64,000 nucleotides of DNA from JBOEGW01 sp050633625 (GCA_050633625.1 JBOEGW010000007.1:62001-126000); one strand, 5' to 3'. Positions 1 to 10,356 are shown, counted from the first letter of the stretch. Notes: generated by a model from the sequence alone, not told the origin. Made by a program: numbers and translations.

Positions 1-1
1 G

Positions 2-676
2 CTTGGGTTATCGATGGCATATGGGATCATCAAGCAATCGGGTGGCTATATTTTCGTGGATTCCGTTGAAGGGTCCGGCACAACTTTCACGCTCTATTTT
101 CCTGTCTTCCTTGAACAGCCCAATGACGCGCTTGTTCAACCGAACCCCGCTTTGGACAAGGCCGTTACACCGCTTGCGCCGCAGGCCCAAAGCGCGGACC
201 TCGTAGAGACACCTCTGCCGCCGCCCGCTACCGCACCCGATACGCCAATTTCTGCACAACCATCAAACCTTGAGGCAACGGTGCCCAAACCAACGCACGA
301 AACGGGTGCTGAAGGCGGGATCGTTCTCCTTGTCGAAGATGAAGCGCCGGTGCGCGCCTTTGCGTCTCGCGCGTTGCGCTTGCGCGGGTTTACCGTGCTT
401 GAGGCGGAGAGCGCAGAGGAAGCGTTGCGCACCCTTGAGGATCAAGACCTGTCAGTTGATGTCTTTGTAACGGATGTGATCATGCCGGGCATGGATGGGC
501 CAACCTGGGTCAGCCAAGCGTTGAAGGATCGCCCCGGGGTCAAAGTGGTCTTCGTCTCGGGCTATGCGGAGGATTCGGTATCTGAACATCAAGCGCGCAT
601 CCCGAACTCCGTTTTCTTACCAAAACCATTTTCCCTCTCCGAACTCACCTCAACGGTATCCCAGCAGATACATTAA
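2..676 (+). CDS. cckA: Hybrid histidine kinase CckA, C-terminal part (cut by window edge)
   Basis: This is the 3' end of a hybrid sensor kinase; the reading frame is open to the left edge, so the start is outside the window. The first visible residues (LGLSMAYGIIKQSGG) are the G2/C-terminal end of an HATPase_c domain. A proline-rich linker of about 70 residues follows, then a receiver domain of about 115 residues with the acidic pocket (VLLVEDE), phospho-acceptor Asp in TDVIMPGMDG and the conserved Lys in LPKPF. CckA is the essential alphaproteobacterial kinase/phosphatase that drives the ChpT-CtrA phosphorelay. In Rhodobacterales that relay controls motility, gene transfer agents and related traits. 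Naming rests on the kinase-tail plus receiver layout and on its position just before recA, the usual order in this order of bacteria. The PAS and dimerisation domains cannot be checked here. Confidence 0.85.
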   Translation, partial: LGLSMAYGIIKQSGGYIFVDSVEGSGTTFTLYFPVFLEQPNDALVQPNPALDKAVTPLAPQAQSADLVETPLPPPATAPDTPISAQPSNLEATVPKPTHETGAEGGIVLLVEDEAPVRAFASRALRLRGFTVLEAESAEEALRTLEDQDLSVDVFVTDVIMPGMDGPTWVSQALKDRPGVKVVFVSGYAEDSVSEHQARIPNSVFLPKPFSLSELTSTVSQQIH

Positions 677-813
677 CCCATTGTAGTTAATTAACTTTTT
701 CAGAATGGTCGAAAAAACGTCTACCTTAAACCAATCGTTAACCAGTCTCGCGTCACAGTGATTGTGTAAAAATTTCTTGAAATGTTCTCTTTTGTTCTTC
801 ATACGGGAGATAA

Positions 814-828
814 GAACAAGAGGCGAAC
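814..828. promoter_or_regulatory. LexA (SOS) box upstream of recA
   Basis: GAACAAGAGGCGAAC reads GAAC-N7-GAAC, an exact match to the direct-repeat LexA operator of alphaproteobacteria (GTTC-N7-GTTC on the other strand). It lies 49 bp before the recA ATG. A second GTTC pair at 784-797 has a 6-bp instead of a 7-bp spacer and may be a weak or unused half of the operator. Confidence 0.8.
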
Positions 829-877
829 AAGAGCGCAATTGCCGCCCGGCTCAGGGTGTGGAATAAGGAACTCAATC

Positions 878-1963
878 ATGGCAACGGCAGACCTTCTCGA
901 TATGACAAAAAAACGCGACGGCGAAAAACAAAAGGCGCTCGATTCCGCGCTGGCCCAAATCGAACGTCAGTTCGGCAAAGGCTCGATCATGAAATTGGGG
1001 TCCGATAACCCCATTGGCGAAATCGAGTCCACCTCGACAGGCTCTCTCGGTTTGGACATTGCGCTTGGGATTGGCGGTATTCCCAAAGGTCGGATCGTTG
1101 AAATCTACGGCCCGGAAAGCTCAGGCAAAACTACGCTGACGTTGCACTGCGTGGCGGAAGAGCAGAAAAAGGGCGGCGTTTGCGCCTTTGTAGACGCAGA
1201 ACATGCCCTCGACCCGCAATACGCAAAACGACTGGGCGTTGATCTTGATGAATTGTTGATTTCGCAGCCGGACACAGGCGAACAAGCACTTGAAATCGTG
1301 GATACTTTGGTGCGTTCAGGGGCCGTAAGCATGGTCATCGTCGATTCTGTTGCCGCCCTTACACCGCGCTCGGAACTCGAAGGTGACATGGGCGATTCAA
1401 ATGTCGGCGTGCAAGCGCGTTTGATGAGCCAAGCCATGCGCAAACTCACAGGCTCAATTTCGAAATCCAAATGTACCGTCATCTTCATCAACCAAATTCG
1501 GATGAAAATTGGCGTGATGTTTGGGTCGCCCGAAACCACGTCCGGCGGCAACGCACTAAAATTCTACTCTTCCGTGCGCTTGGACATTCGCCGCATCGGC
1601 GCCATCAAAGACCGTGACGAAGTTGTCGGCAACCAAACGCGCGTCAAAGTCGTCAAAAACAAAGTGGCGCCTCCCTTCAAACAGGTTGAATTTGACATCA
1701 TGTACGGGGAAGGCATTTCCAAAAACGGCGAGCTTTTGGACCTTGGTGTGAAGGCTGGCGTTGTGGAAAAATCAGGATCCTGGTTCTCTTACGGCGATGA
1801 GCGCATCGGGCAAGGGCGCGAAAACGCCAAGACCTATCTGCGCGACAATGCCCGTACAGCGCTTGAAATTGAAGACAAAATTCGCGCCGCGCATGGGCTG
1901 GATTTCGATATGCCCGAATCCGAAAAAGTCGCGGATGAAGGCGACGATGTCTTGGAAAGCTGA
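878..1963 (+). CDS. recA: Recombinase RecA
   Basis: 361-residue RecA, the ATP-dependent strand-exchange protein and co-protease for LexA. Visible landmarks are the N-terminal DNA-interaction helix ([17 protein letters not shown]), Walker A (GPESSGKT, about residue 80), Walker B (VIVDSVAAL), the L2 region around [22 protein letters not shown] and an acidic C-terminus. The ATG at 878 is chosen over an in-frame start at 782 because the RecA family begins with this MATADLL-type sequence and because the LexA box at 814-828 would fall inside the longer ORF. The gene stands alone between its SOS operator and a hairpin terminator. It should be induced by DNA damage. Confidence 0.98.
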   Translation: MATADLLDMTKKRDGEKQKALDSALAQIERQFGKGSIMKLGSDNPIGEIESTSTGSLGLDIALGIGGIPKGRIVEIYGPESSGKTTLTLHCVAEEQKKGGVCAFVDAEHALDPQYAKRLGVDLDELLISQPDTGEQALEIVDTLVRSGAVSMVIVDSVAALTPRSELEGDMGDSNVGVQARLMSQAMRKLTGSISKSKCTVIFINQIRMKIGVMFGSPETTSGGNALKFYSSVRLDIRRIGAIKDRDEVVGNQTRVKVVKNKVAPPFKQVEFDIMYGEGISKNGELLDLGVKAGVVEKSGSWFSYGDERIGQGRENAKTYLRDNARTALEIEDKIRAAHGLDFDMPESEKVADEGDDVLES

Positions 1964-1990
1964 TCCAAGCGCCTGACTGACCATCCTTAA

Positions 1991-2020
1991 AAGGGCCGTG
2001 CGATACACCGCGCGGCCCTT
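1991..2020 (+). terminator. Hairpin terminator after recA
   Basis: AAGGGCCGTGCG and CGCGCGGCCCTT form a 12-bp stem with one T-G wobble and a 6-base loop (ATACAC). It starts 27 bp after the recA stop. There is no long T run, so termination may be partial or bidirectional. Confidence 0.6.
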
Positions 2021-2106
2021 CTGCGTATGGACAGTGCCCCTAGCGGCCATTACACCATAGCCAGCACCGCGAAAGCGCATAAATCCAAGACGATACGGGA
2101 CCAATC

Positions 2107-4755
2107 ATGGCCAGTTTGAACGACATCCGATCCACATTTCTGAACTACTTTGAGAAAAACGGCCACACGGTCGTTGAGAGCAGCCCCCTGGTACCGCGCA
2201 ACGACCCAACCCTCATGTTTGCCAACTCCGGCATGGTGCAGTTCAAAAACTGTTTCACTGGCGTTGAACACCGCGAGTATAGCCGCGCCACCACGGCGCA
2301 AAAATGCGTGCGGGCAGGGGGCAAACACAATGATCTGGACAACGTCGGATACACAGCGCGCCACCATACGTTCTTTGAAATGCTTGGAAACTTTTCCTTT
2401 GGCGATTATTTCAAACCCGAAGCGATCCCCTTCGCTTGGGACTTGATCACCAAAGAATTCGCCATCCCAAAGGACAAACTCTACACAACCGTCTACCACA
2501 CAGATGACGAAGCCTTTGAGCTGTGGAAAAAGGTGGGCGTGGCAGAAGATCACATCATCCGCATTGCCACCGATGATAACTTCTGGCGCATGGGGCCAAC
2601 CGGTCCTTGCGGGCCATGCACCGAGATTTTCTATGACCACGGCGATCATATTTGGGGTGGCCCTCCTGGCTCCCCTGAGGAAGATGGCGACCGTTTTATC
2701 GAAATCTGGAACGTCGTGTTCATGCAGAATGAGCAATTTGAGGACGGCTCAATGCGCGCGCTTGACATGCAATCCATTGATACAGGCATGGGGCTTGAGC
2801 GGATTGGGGCTTTGCTTCAAGGCAGCCATGACAACTACGACACCGATCTGTTCAAAGCGCTGATCGAAGCCTCGGCGCATGCGACCAATGTTGATCCCTA
2901 TGGGGCGCAAAACGTGCACCACCGGGTGATTGCCGATCATCTGCGGTCCGCGTCATTCCTGATCGCGGAGGGCGTGATGCCTGCCAGCGTTGGGCGCGGA
3001 TATGTGCTGCGCCGGATCATGCGCCGCGCCATGCGCCACGCTCATCTGTTGGGGGCGAACGACCCTGTGATGTACCGTTTGGTGCCCGCGCTGGTGCAGC
3101 AAATGGGCCAAGCCTATCCCGAACTTGGCCAAGCGCAATCCATGATCGAAGAAACCCTTTTGTCTGAGGAAACTCGCTTTAAGGCGACGCTTGATCGCGG
3201 GTTGAAGCTGCTGGACGAGGAACTTGACGGTTTGGCCGAGGGGGAGGACTTGCCCGGCGCGGCTGCGTTCAAACTCTATGATACATACGGCTTTCCCCTC
3301 GATCTGACCCAAGACGCCCTGCGCGAAAAGGGCCGCGCGGTAGATACTGAAGGCTTTGACGCGGCCATGGCCGAGCAAAAAGCTATGGCGCGGGCCGCTT
3401 GGTCGGGGTCGGGGGAAGCGGCGGATCAGACTGTCTGGTTTGATGTGGCAGAAACCCACGGCGAAACCGAATTTCTGGGCTATGAGGACGAACAAGCAGA
3501 GGGGCAAATTCTGACGCTGGTTCAAGAGGGCGCCAAGGTTGAGACCGCAGGCACCGGGGAAAGCGTACAGATCGTCACGAACCAAACTCCGTTTTATGCG
3601 GAAAGTGGCGGGCAAGTGGGCGACACGGGCGTGGTCAAAACAGAGACGGGCCTCGCGCGCGTTACCGATACCCGCAAAGTGGCCGGCGTGTTCATCCACT
3701 TCGCTCAAGTGGAGGAGGGCACGATCACAAACGGGCAGGGCGCTGAACTGTCAGTCGATCACATCCGCCGCGCCAACATTCGCGCCAACCACTCCGCCAC
3801 CCATCTGTTGCACGAAGCATTGCGCGCCGAGCTGGGCGATCATGTGGCTCAACGCGGATCGCTAAATGCACCAGACCGCCTTCGCTTCGATTTTTCGCAC
3901 AATAAGGGGCTCAGCCAGCAAGAGCTGGACAATGTGGCCATGGAAGTGAACGCCTATATTCGCCAAAATGGCAGCGTTGAAACCCGGATCATGACCCCGG
4001 ATGACGCGCGCGAGATTGGGGCGCAGGCGCTCTTTGGCGAAAAATACGGCGATGAAGTGCGGGTTGTGTCGATGGGCCAAGCGGCCACTGGCAAAGGCAG
4101 CGATGGCAACACCTATTCGCTGGAATTATGTGGCGGTACGCATGTCAAACGCACAGGCGATATTGGACTTTGCGTCATTTTGGGCGATAGCGCGTCCTCG
4201 GCTGGGGTCCGCCGCATTGAAGCGCTGACAGGCAAAGCCGCCTTCGCTCATTTGGAAGAAGAAGCGAAACAACTGGCCGACATTGCCGGATTGCTTAAGG
4301 CGCAGCCCGGCGATGTTGTGGGGCGCGTGAAGGCCATGCTGGACGAGCGCAAAGCGCTGTCGCAAGAGTTGGCGCAACTCAAGCAGGATATGGCCATGGG
4401 GGGGGCAAATGCGGCAGAGGCCAAGGACATTGGCGGGATCGCCTTTCTTGCTCAAGCGCTCAACGGTGTGTCCGGCAAAGATTTACGCGGCGTTTTGACG
4501 GCACATAAAGACAAGATTCGCTCAGGCGTCATTCTGTTGATTGCAGAGGATGACGGCAAGGTTGCTGTCGCGGCGGGTGTTACGAATGATCTTGTGAACA
4601 AGGTCTCTGCGGTGGACGTATTACAGGTTGCAGTGCCGCTCGTGGGCGGTAAAGGCGGCGGCGGGCGCCCGGAAATGGCTCAGGGCGGCGGCAAGGACTT
4701 CGCCGGTGCAAAGGATGCGATTGTCGCCGCAGAAACCTATTTGGAGGGCTTGTGA
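2107..4755 (+). CDS. alaS: Alanyl-tRNA synthetase
   Basis: 882-residue class II aminoacyl-tRNA synthetase charging tRNA-Ala. The N-terminal half carries the catalytic core (start [20 protein letters not shown]; motif 2 around [31 protein letters not shown]). The editing domain has the zinc-binding HxxxH ([11 protein letters not shown]) and CGGTHV elements. The C-terminal C-Ala/DHHA1 region is glycine-rich ([16 protein letters not shown]). Length is normal for bacterial AlaRS. The start follows a spaced purine stretch (gacgatacgggaccaatc). An 8-base G tract lies within the gene near 4398-4405. It overlaps the following DUF1330 gene by one base, so the two are likely co-transcribed. Confidence 0.97.
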   Translation: MASLNDIRSTFLNYFEKNGHTVVESSPLVPRNDPTLMFANSGMVQFKNCFTGVEHREYSRATTAQKCVRAGGKHNDLDNVGYTARHHTFFEMLGNFSFGDYFKPEAIPFAWDLITKEFAIPKDKLYTTVYHTDDEAFELWKKVGVAEDHIIRIATDDNFWRMGPTGPCGPCTEIFYDHGDHIWGGPPGSPEEDGDRFIEIWNVVFMQNEQFEDGSMRALDMQSIDTGMGLERIGALLQGSHDNYDTDLFKALIEASAHATNVDPYGAQNVHHRVIADHLRSASFLIAEGVMPASVGRGYVLRRIMRRAMRHAHLLGANDPVMYRLVPALVQQMGQAYPELGQAQSMIEETLLSEETRFKATLDRGLKLLDEELDGLAEGEDLPGAAAFKLYDTYGFPLDLTQDALREKGRAVDTEGFDAAMAEQKAMARAAWSGSGEAADQTVWFDVAETHGETEFLGYEDEQAEGQILTLVQEGAKVETAGTGESVQIVTNQTPFYAESGGQVGDTGVVKTETGLARVTDTRKVAGVFIHFAQVEEGTITNGQGAELSVDHIRRANIRANHSATHLLHEALRAELGDHVAQRGSLNAPDRLRFDFSHNKGLSQQELDNVAMEVNAYIRQNGSVETRIMTPDDAREIGAQALFGEKYGDEVRVVSMGQAATGKGSDGNTYSLELCGGTHVKRTGDIGLCVILGDSASSAGVRRIEALTGKAAFAHLEEEAKQLADIAGLLKAQPGDVVGRVKAMLDERKALSQELAQLKQDMAMGGANAAEAKDIGGIAFLAQALNGVSGKDLRGVLTAHKDKIRSGVILLIAEDDGKVAVAAGVTNDLVNKVSAVDVLQVAVPLVGGKGGGGRPEMAQGGGKDFAGAKDAIVAAETYLEGL

Positions 4756-5042
4756 TGCCAGCACTCTGGATTGCCCATGTGAGTGTCACCGATGAGGAGG
4801 CCTACGGTAAATACGCCGCCCTCGCAGGCCCGGCGATTGCCGAACACGGCGGGCGGTTCATCGCCCGCGCCGCGCGCTATGTGCAACTCGAAGGCACGGA
4901 CCGGGCGCGCAATGTTGTGGCGAAGTTTGAGAGCGTAGAGGCGGCCGAAGCCTGCTATCACAGCCCTGAGTACCAAGAAGCGCTGGATTTCGCGCGCGGC
5001 GCTTCGGAGCGCGAGTTGGTCATCGTCGAAACTGTCGAATAA
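4755..5042 (+). CDS. DUF1330 family protein
   Basis: 95-residue small cytoplasmic protein of the DUF1330 (dimeric alpha-beta barrel) family. It shows the family pattern of an N-terminal strand (ALWIAHVSVTDEEAYGKYA), a central GGRFIARAA strand and the C-terminal helix with YHSPEYQEALDFARGASER. The ATG at 4755 overlaps the alaS stop by one base (TGATG); a GTG one codon upstream is also possible. The function of the family is not established. Its translational coupling to alaS suggests only shared expression. Confidence 0.85.
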   Translation: MPALWIAHVSVTDEEAYGKYAALAGPAIAEHGGRFIARAARYVQLEGTDRARNVVAKFESVEAAEACYHSPEYQEALDFARGASERELVIVETVE

Positions 5043-5079
5043 TCCGCCTCAGCGCTAGAAAAGGCCAATTTTCCCAACC

Positions 5080-5109
5080 AAAAGGGCCGCCCTCTCAGGC
5101 CGCCCTTTT
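5080..5109. terminator. Bidirectional terminator between DUF1330 gene and typA
   Basis: AAAAGGGC pairs with GCCCTTTT, then a C-C mismatch and GCC/GGC around a CTCTCA loop. With A's on the left and T's on the right it can serve both converging transcripts, the alaS operon (+) and typA (-). Confidence 0.7.
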
Positions 5110-5115
5110 CAGTGT

Positions 5116-5156
5116 TCTCAAAATATCCCGGGGGTATGGGGGCAGCGCCCCCATGT
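5116..5156. repeat. GC-rich intergenic palindrome (CCCGGGGG / GGGGGCAGCGCCCCC)
   Basis: CTCAAAATATCCCGGGGG is followed by a perfect hairpin, ATGGGGGC-AGC-GCCCCCAT (5136-5154). It lies just 3' of the typA stop. Its AAAATA lead-in resembles the short palindromes at 23129-23147 and 51331-51350, so it may belong to a dispersed intergenic element family, though the core differs. Confidence 0.5.
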
Positions 5157-5164
5157 TGCCCGGA

Positions 5165-6982
5165 TCAGTTAGAGCGCGCTTGGCGTTTGCGCTCATGCGG
5201 GTCGAGATACCGTTTGCGCAGACGCACGGACAGCGGGGTCACTTCCACCAATTCGTCATCATTGATATAGGCAATCGCCTGCTCCAAGGTCAATTTGGTG
5301 ATCGGCGTCAAGCGCACAGCTTCATCGGTCCCGGAAGCCCGCACGTTTGTGAGCTTTTTCCCTTTCAGCGGGTTCACCTCAAGGTCGTTTTCACGGCTGT
5401 GTTCGCCAATGATCATCCCCTGATAGATCTTATCTTGTGGCTCGACCAACATCTTGCCGCGATCCTCAAGGTTCCACAGCGCGTAGGCGACGGCCTCACC
5501 GGATTCCATCGAAATCAGAACGCCAGCCCGACGCCCGGGGATGGTGCCCTTGTGCGGCGCCCAACCGTGGAACACCCGGTTCAAAACGCCAGTGCCGCGT
5601 GTGTCGGTCAGGAATTCACCGTGATAGCCGATCAAGCCACGCGAGGGCACATGCGCCACAATCCGCGTTTTGCCAGCGCCCGCGGCCTTCATTTCCGCCA
5701 GATCACCTTTGCGCGCGCCGGTGATTTTCTCGATCACAGCACCGGAATACTCGTCATCCACGTCAATTGTGACTTCTTCAATCGGCTCAAGGCGCACACC
5801 GTCTTCTTCGCGCATGATCACCTGCGGGCGCGAAATCGACAGCTCAAAGCCTTCACGGCGCATGTTTTCGATCAAAACGCCCATCTGCAATTCGCCCCGG
5901 CCTGAGACCTCAAAGGCTTCGCCGCCGGGCGTGTCTGCGATCTTGATCGCCACGTTGCTTTCGGCTTCTTTCATCAAGCGGTCGCGAATAACGCGCGATT
6001 GTACTTTTTTGCCGTCCCGCCCGGCAAGGGGGCTGTCGTTGATGCCAAAGGTTACGGTGATCGTTGGCGGATCAATCGGCTGCGCATCAAGCGGCTCTTC
6101 CACCGCCAACGCGCAGATTGTATCGGCAACCGTTGCTTTGGCCATGCCTGCGATGGACACGATATCGCCAGCTTGGGCTTCTTCGATTTCGGCTTGGGCC
6201 AAACCGCGAAACGCCATGATTTTCGAAACGCGGAACTGTTCGATTTTCTGGCCAACACGGCTGAGGGCTTGCACCGTTGCGCCAACTTTCAGGGTGCCGC
6301 TTTCCACGCGCCCCGTCAGCAAACGGCCGATGAAAGCGTCTGAACCGAGGGTCGTGGCCAACATGCGGAAATCTTCGCCTTGGCGGGAGATTTGGCTTGG
6401 CTTTGGTACGTGATTGACCACGAGATCAAACAGCGCGTGCAGGTCTTTGCGCGGGCCATCCAGTTCAGGATCGCACCAGCCAGACCGACCAGAAGCGTAG
6501 AGATGTGGAAAATCAAGTTGATCGTCGTCAGCGCCAAGCGAGGCGAACAAATCAAACACCTCATCCAGCGCGCGATCGGGTTCCGCGTCAGGCTTGTCGA
6601 CCTTGTTGAGCACAACAATCGGGCGCAGACCCAGCGCGAGCGCCTTGGAGGTCACGAATTTGGTTTGTGGCATCGGGCCTTCCGCCGCATCCACCAGCAA
6701 GACAACGCCATCCACCATCGATAGAATGCGCTCCACTTCGCCGCCAAAATCGGCGTGGCCGGGGGTGTCAACGATGTTGATCCGCGTGCCTTTATATTCA
6801 ACAGAGGTCGCTTTCGCGAGGATAGTAATCCCACGTTCGCGTTCCAGATCGTTGCTGTCCATCATCCGCTCTGCGGTGGCTTGGTTCTCACGAAACGCCC
6901 CGGACTGCTTCAAAAGCTCGTCAACGAGGGTGGTTTTGCCGTGGTCAACGTGGGCAATGATGGCGATGTTTCTCAGGTCCAT
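5165..6982 (-). CDS. typA: Ribosome-associated translational GTPase TypA/BipA
   Basis: 605-residue translation-factor GTPase of the TypA/BipA family, which binds the ribosome and helps growth under stress or cold. The G domain shows G1 [11 protein letters not shown]3 [14 protein letters not shown] and G4 NKVDKPDA, followed by EF-Tu-like domain 2, an EF-G domain V-like fold and the BipA-specific C-terminus ([23 protein letters not shown]). Length is exactly that of the family. It is transcribed alone, converging on the alaS unit with a shared terminator at 5080-5109. No truncation or odd residues are seen. Confidence 0.96.
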   Translation of the reverse strand: MDLRNIAIIAHVDHGKTTLVDELLKQSGAFRENQATAERMMDSNDLERERGITILAKATSVEYKGTRINIVDTPGHADFGGEVERILSMVDGVVLLVDAAEGPMPQTKFVTSKALALGLRPIVVLNKVDKPDAEPDRALDEVFDLFASLGADDDQLDFPHLYASGRSGWCDPELDGPRKDLHALFDLVVNHVPKPSQISRQGEDFRMLATTLGSDAFIGRLLTGRVESGTLKVGATVQALSRVGQKIEQFRVSKIMAFRGLAQAEIEEAQAGDIVSIAGMAKATVADTICALAVEEPLDAQPIDPPTITVTFGINDSPLAGRDGKKVQSRVIRDRLMKEAESNVAIKIADTPGGEAFEVSGRGELQMGVLIENMRREGFELSISRPQVIMREEDGVRLEPIEEVTIDVDDEYSGAVIEKITGARKGDLAEMKAAGAGKTRIVAHVPSRGLIGYHGEFLTDTRGTGVLNRVFHGWAPHKGTIPGRRAGVLISMESGEAVAYALWNLEDRGKMLVEPQDKIYQGMIIGEHSRENDLEVNPLKGKKLTNVRASGTDEAVRLTPITKLTLEQAIAYINDDELVEVTPLSVRLRKRYLDPHERKRQARSN

Positions 6983-7048
6983 GGTCGCGTCCTTGTAATA
7001 CTTGAGGGGGCCTTACAGGGGGGCGCGCAAAATAGCCAGAGGAAAGCG

Positions 7049-8014
7049 TCAAAGGGTGTTCAGCCAGTCCAAAAGCTGCGCATTGACAGCATCAGGGGCT
7101 TCTTGCTGGGTCCAGTGGCCGATCCCTTCCAACATATGACAGGCGCGCAGGTTGGCGAGAGACTTTGCCAAGATGGGCGCCGGCCCGTTTGGCAACATCT
7201 TGACGACCATATCTTCGGTCCCGGCAATAAACAGGCTGGGTTGCTGGATCACCGGGTTGGAGGGGTGCGCGCGCAAAAAGGCGTGATCGCGGTGCCAATT
7301 GCGATACCGATTGAGCGGCCCGCGAAACCCGGACGCGGCAAACTCCGCCCCGTAATAGGCCAGATCCTCTTGCGTTAACCATGCAGGTAAAATGTCGGGC
7401 AGGGCCATGCCTTCCAGCACCGGCGCGCCGTGGGCTTTGCGATTGGGCCAGCCGTCCGGTGCCGCGTCCCCAGATAACGCCCATAAGAACCGGGTTACGC
7501 TGTCCAGGGGATCGGCTTCAAGCTCAGCCTCCGCCACGCCTTCCTCCTGGAAATACACCTGATAGAAAAACCGTCCCTTTTGGGTGAACAGCTTCTCCAT
7601 GAGGTCGATGAACACCACATCTCCCGGCGGCTGATAGGCGACCGCCAAGCCCGCCACCGCGCGAAACACGTCAGGAAACAGCCGCGCAGAGGTCCAGGCC
7701 AAAGGCGCGCCCCAATCATGACCAACCACCACCGCCGGGGCATCGGGCGAGAGCGCGCGTGCCAACCCGGCAATGTCCGCCGTCATGGTCTCCATACTAT
7801 AGGCCGCAACCTCATGGGGCTTATCCGAGCCGCCATATCCGCGCATATCCGGCGCGGCGACCTTGTACCCTGCCTTCGCCAAAGCCTTGATTTGGTGCCG
7901 CCACGAATACCAACTTTCGGGAAACCCGTGGATCAAAAGGACAAGAGGGCCATCGCCCTCGACCGCCACACGCAGGGTCACACCGTTGGTCTTGATCATT
8001 TGAAACTGGGTCAT
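7049..8014 (-). CDS. Alpha/beta hydrolase, epoxide-hydrolase-like
   Basis: 321-residue alpha/beta-hydrolase. HGFPESWYSWRHQ carries the HGxP oxyanion motif, GHDWGAPLAW is the nucleophile elbow with Asp (as in soluble epoxide hydrolases and haloalkane dehalogenases), and the C-terminal GIGHWTQQEAPDAV holds the catalytic His. A cap domain lies between. An Asp nucleophile together with HGFPE and the cap favours an epoxide hydrolase, but the substrate cannot be told. The ATG at 8014 has a GGAGGCGG ribosome site; an upstream in-frame start at 8065 lacks one. The neighbouring enoyl-CoA hydratase and exporter genes give no clear pathway. Confidence 0.85.
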   Translation of the reverse strand: MTQFQMIKTNGVTLRVAVEGDGPLVLLIHGFPESWYSWRHQIKALAKAGYKVAAPDMRGYGGSDKPHEVAAYSMETMTADIAGLARALSPDAPAVVVGHDWGAPLAWTSARLFPDVFRAVAGLAVAYQPPGDVVFIDLMEKLFTQKGRFFYQVYFQEEGVAEAELEADPLDSVTRFLWALSGDAAPDGWPNRKAHGAPVLEGMALPDILPAWLTQEDLAYYGAEFAASGFRGPLNRYRNWHRDHAFLRAHPSNPVIQQPSLFIAGTEDMVVKMLPNGPAPILAKSLANLRACHMLEGIGHWTQQEAPDAVNAQLLDWLNTL

Positions 8015-8080
8015 GATGCCGCCTCCTGTCTTACTTCGCGCAAGGGCCGCTGGCTGTGTCAACAAAGCCGCAACGTCACA

Positions 8081-8695
8081 TCACGAGGCAATGTAGCGAT
8101 CGCGGCGATGGTTCATTGTGATGATGACATTGAGCAAGACCGCCCCCAACAAAGACCACGCCGCCACATCGACCGGGAGCACGAAAAACGCCGCCAAAAA
8201 CACCAGAGCATCAAAGCTAAGTTGGATCATCCCCGCCTTAATGCCCAATTTATCCTGCATATACAGCGCCATAATCCCAACGCCGCCAAGGCTTGCTCCA
8301 TGGCGAAACAACACAAGCAACCCCGGACCCGCCGTAACCCCAGCCAAAAAGGCGGCCAGTGCGGGGTGCGGCAATTCAAGCGTCAACCACGCGCCGAACC
8401 CTTCGGCCATGAGCGACAGCACCCCCACCGCCACAAAGGTTTTCACAGTAAACCGCCAGCCCATGCGCAGGATCGCAAAGACGTAAAACGGCAAATTCAG
8501 AGCAAAAAACACGGCGCCAAATGGCCAATCGCCCAAATAACTTGTGAGCAAGGACAATCCGGCCACTTGCCCGGTGATCAAATCGGCGGCGCGCAAGAAT
8601 TGGATCGACAGCGCCACCAAAGCCGTCCCCACCATGAGCGCCAAAGCGTCCTCAAGAACCGTGTGTTTGTCGGGCGGTGCAGACAGCAATAGCAT
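8081..8695 (-). CDS. YitT family membrane protein
   Basis: 204-residue integral membrane protein with five or six hydrophobic segments (for example TALVALSIQFLRAADLITGQVAGLSLL and AFLAGVTAGPGLLVLFRHGASLGGVGIMAL). The internal pattern LITGQVAGLSLL / SLGGVGIMALY is typical of the YitT/DUF161 family, whose transport function is unproven. Its ATG shares one base with the stop of the upstream SMR gene (TGATG), so the two are translationally coupled and may work together in export. Confidence 0.8.
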   Translation of the reverse strand: MLLLSAPPDKHTVLEDALALMVGTALVALSIQFLRAADLITGQVAGLSLLTSYLGDWPFGAVFFALNLPFYVFAILRMGWRFTVKTFVAVGVLSLMAEGFGAWLTLELPHPALAAFLAGVTAGPGLLVLFRHGASLGGVGIMALYMQDKLGIKAGMIQLSFDALVFLAAFFVLPVDVAAWSLLGAVLLNVIITMNHRRDRYIAS

Positions 8696-9024
8696 CAGTG
8701 CGGCGCCATGTTTGAGAACAAATGAATTGTCAAAATACCAAGCATAATCAGTCCGATACCGATGATAGCGGCAAGGTCAAGCCGCTGGCCAAAAACAACG
8801 AACCCAATCGCTGCAATCATCACGATGCCAAGCCCCGACCAGATGGCATAGGCCAAGCCCACCGGCATATATTTCAAAGCGACCGATAAGAGCGCAAAAC
8901 TAATGCCATAGGCCACAACGACAATCACGGAAGGGACAAGCTTGCTGAATTGCTGGCTCGCCTGAAGCGCGGTGGTGCCAATGGTTTCGGCCATCACAGC
9001 AAGAAACAATATGAAATAGGGCAT
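8695..9024 (-). CDS. Small multidrug resistance (SMR) family exporter
   Basis: 109-residue, four-helix protein with SMR family landmarks: an acidic residue in TM1 (MPYFILFLAVMAETIGTTAL, the EmrE Glu14 equivalent), VPSVIVVVAYGISFALLSVALKYMP in TM2 and YAIWSGLGIV in TM3. SMR proteins act as proton-coupled antiporters of cationic drugs or guanidinium. The start at 9024 is chosen because the longer frame upstream only reads through the end of the enoyl-CoA hydratase gene. It directly follows that gene (stop 9026) and overlaps YitT by one base. Confidence 0.9.
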   Translation of the reverse strand: MPYFILFLAVMAETIGTTALQASQQFSKLVPSVIVVVAYGISFALLSVALKYMPVGLAYAIWSGLGIVMIAAIGFVVFGQRLDLAAIIGIGLIMLGILTIHLFSNMAPH

Positions 9025-9025
9025 A

Positions 9026-9814
9026 TCAGCTCCAATCCGGGTCTCGTTTTTCCAAAAACGCCTGCACGCCTTCTGCTGTGTCCTCAAGCATCATATTCCC
9101 GGCCATGACCTCGCCCGTATAGGCATAGGCGGCGTGAAGCGGCATGTTGAGCTGCTCATAAAAGGCGGATTTGCCGATTTTGACAGCGGCCGCGAGTTTG
9201 CTAGCAACGGTTTGCGCCAGCGCCATGGTGTCTGTCGTCAACGCATCCGGCGCGCAGGTCCGGTTGATCAAGCCGAGGTCCAGCGCGCGCGTAGCGTCGA
9301 TGAATTCTCCGGTTGTGAGCATCTCAAAGGCTTGTTTGCGTGGGACATTTCGGCTGAGCGCCACCATGGGCGTCGAGCAAAACAGCCCGATATTGACGCC
9401 ATTCACGCCAAACCGTGTGCTTTTAGTCGCCACTGCCATGTCACAAGAGGCCACCAACTGACACCCAGCTGCCGTGGCAATTCCCTGCACCTCTGCAATC
9501 ACCGGCTGGGGCAGGGCGGGGATCATTTGCATCACCTCACCACACCGCGCAAACAGGTCCGCGAAATAAGCAGCACCCTTGTCTTGGGCCGCGCGCCCGG
9601 CCTGCATTTCCTTAAGGTCATGCCCCGCACAAAACGCCTTTCCCGCCCCGGCAATCACCACAGCCTTGATCCCAGCATCCGCCGCAATCGAGGTGAACGC
9701 CGTTTTGAGCGCTGCCAACATAGCGTCAGAAAGCGCATTGAGAGAGCCAGGGGTGTTGAGCGTCAAACGCGCCACCGACGCCACGTCTTCCCGGATCAAA
9801 ATAGGATCTGACAT
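9026..9814 (-). CDS. Enoyl-CoA hydratase/isomerase family protein
   Basis: 262-residue crotonase-fold enzyme. GAGKAFCAGHDLKEM is the first oxyanion-hole segment and QPVIAEVQGIATAAGCQLVASCDMAVA the second, with the usual C-terminal helices. The second catalytic Glu position reads GVNIGLFCSTPMVALSR, so hydratase versus other crotonase activity is uncertain. The ATG at 9814 is preceded by a strong GGAGGAG ribosome site. It heads an operon-like run hydratase-SMR-YitT with one-base gaps or overlaps, and is divergent from a thioesterase gene 56 bp away. Confidence 0.9.
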   Translation of the reverse strand: MSDPILIREDVASVARLTLNTPGSLNALSDAMLAALKTAFTSIAADAGIKAVVIAGAGKAFCAGHDLKEMQAGRAAQDKGAAYFADLFARCGEVMQMIPALPQPVIAEVQGIATAAGCQLVASCDMAVATKSTRFGVNGVNIGLFCSTPMVALSRNVPRKQAFEMLTTGEFIDATRALDLGLINRTCAPDALTTDTMALAQTVASKLAAAVKIGKSAFYEQLNMPLHAAYAYTGEVMAGNMMLEDTAEGVQAFLEKRDPDWS

Positions 9815-9870
9815 CTTGTTCTCCTCCACGTTTCCTCCGACGATAGGCGGGCAAACAGGGAGGCGAAAGC

Positions 9871-10293
9871 ATGAAATTGCAAATGGACAAAGCCGCGCTC
9901 ACGGCGTTTTTGGCGCGCGAGTTTCAACAGGTCGCCGGTGAGTTTGATGTTGTGGACGTGGCGCCGATGGAAATCACAGTGCGCAATAAGATCAGCGAAA
10001 AACACTTGCGACCCGGCGGGACCGTGTCTGGGCCGACGATGTTCGCCTTGGCGGATGTGGCGGTGTATCTTGCGATTTTGGCGATGATTGGACCAAAGGC
10101 ACTGGCCGTAACCACGAATTGTTCGCTGGATTTCATGCGCAAACCCACTGCCAACGCCGATCTGATTGCAAAAACACGACTTTTGAAATTGGGGCGCGTT
10201 TTGGCGGTTGGAGATGTGTTGATCTACTCTGAGGGGGCTGAGGCGCCTGTGGCGCGCGCGTCGATGACCTACTCAATCCCTCCTGATCAATGA
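9871..10293 (+). CDS. PaaI-type (hotdog) thioesterase
   Basis: 140-residue hotdog-fold protein of the PaaI thioesterase family. It has the helix followed by LRPGGTVSGPTMFALADVAVYLAI, containing the conserved G-x-x-x-x-x-AD block, and the strand TNCSLDFMRKPTANADLIAKTRLLKLGR. Such enzymes release free acids from aryl- or acyl-CoA. The ATG at 9871 follows GGGAGGCG. It is divergent from the enoyl-CoA hydratase gene, which fits a role in acyl-CoA metabolism, though the substrate is unknown. Confidence 0.88.
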   Translation: MKLQMDKAALTAFLAREFQQVAGEFDVVDVAPMEITVRNKISEKHLRPGGTVSGPTMFALADVAVYLAILAMIGPKALAVTTNCSLDFMRKPTANADLIAKTRLLKLGRVLAVGDVLIYSEGAEAPVARASMTYSIPPDQ

Positions 10294-10356
10294 GACACGC
10301 GCAAAAGGGTTGCGGGCAGGCGCAAGCACGTTAACCTTTCCTCAAAGGAGAGCGCA

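Noticed and set aside
672..740. CtrA box (TTAA-N7-TTAA) in the cckA-recA gap
   Set aside because: TTAA pairs are present, but with 8- and 10-base spacing instead of 7.
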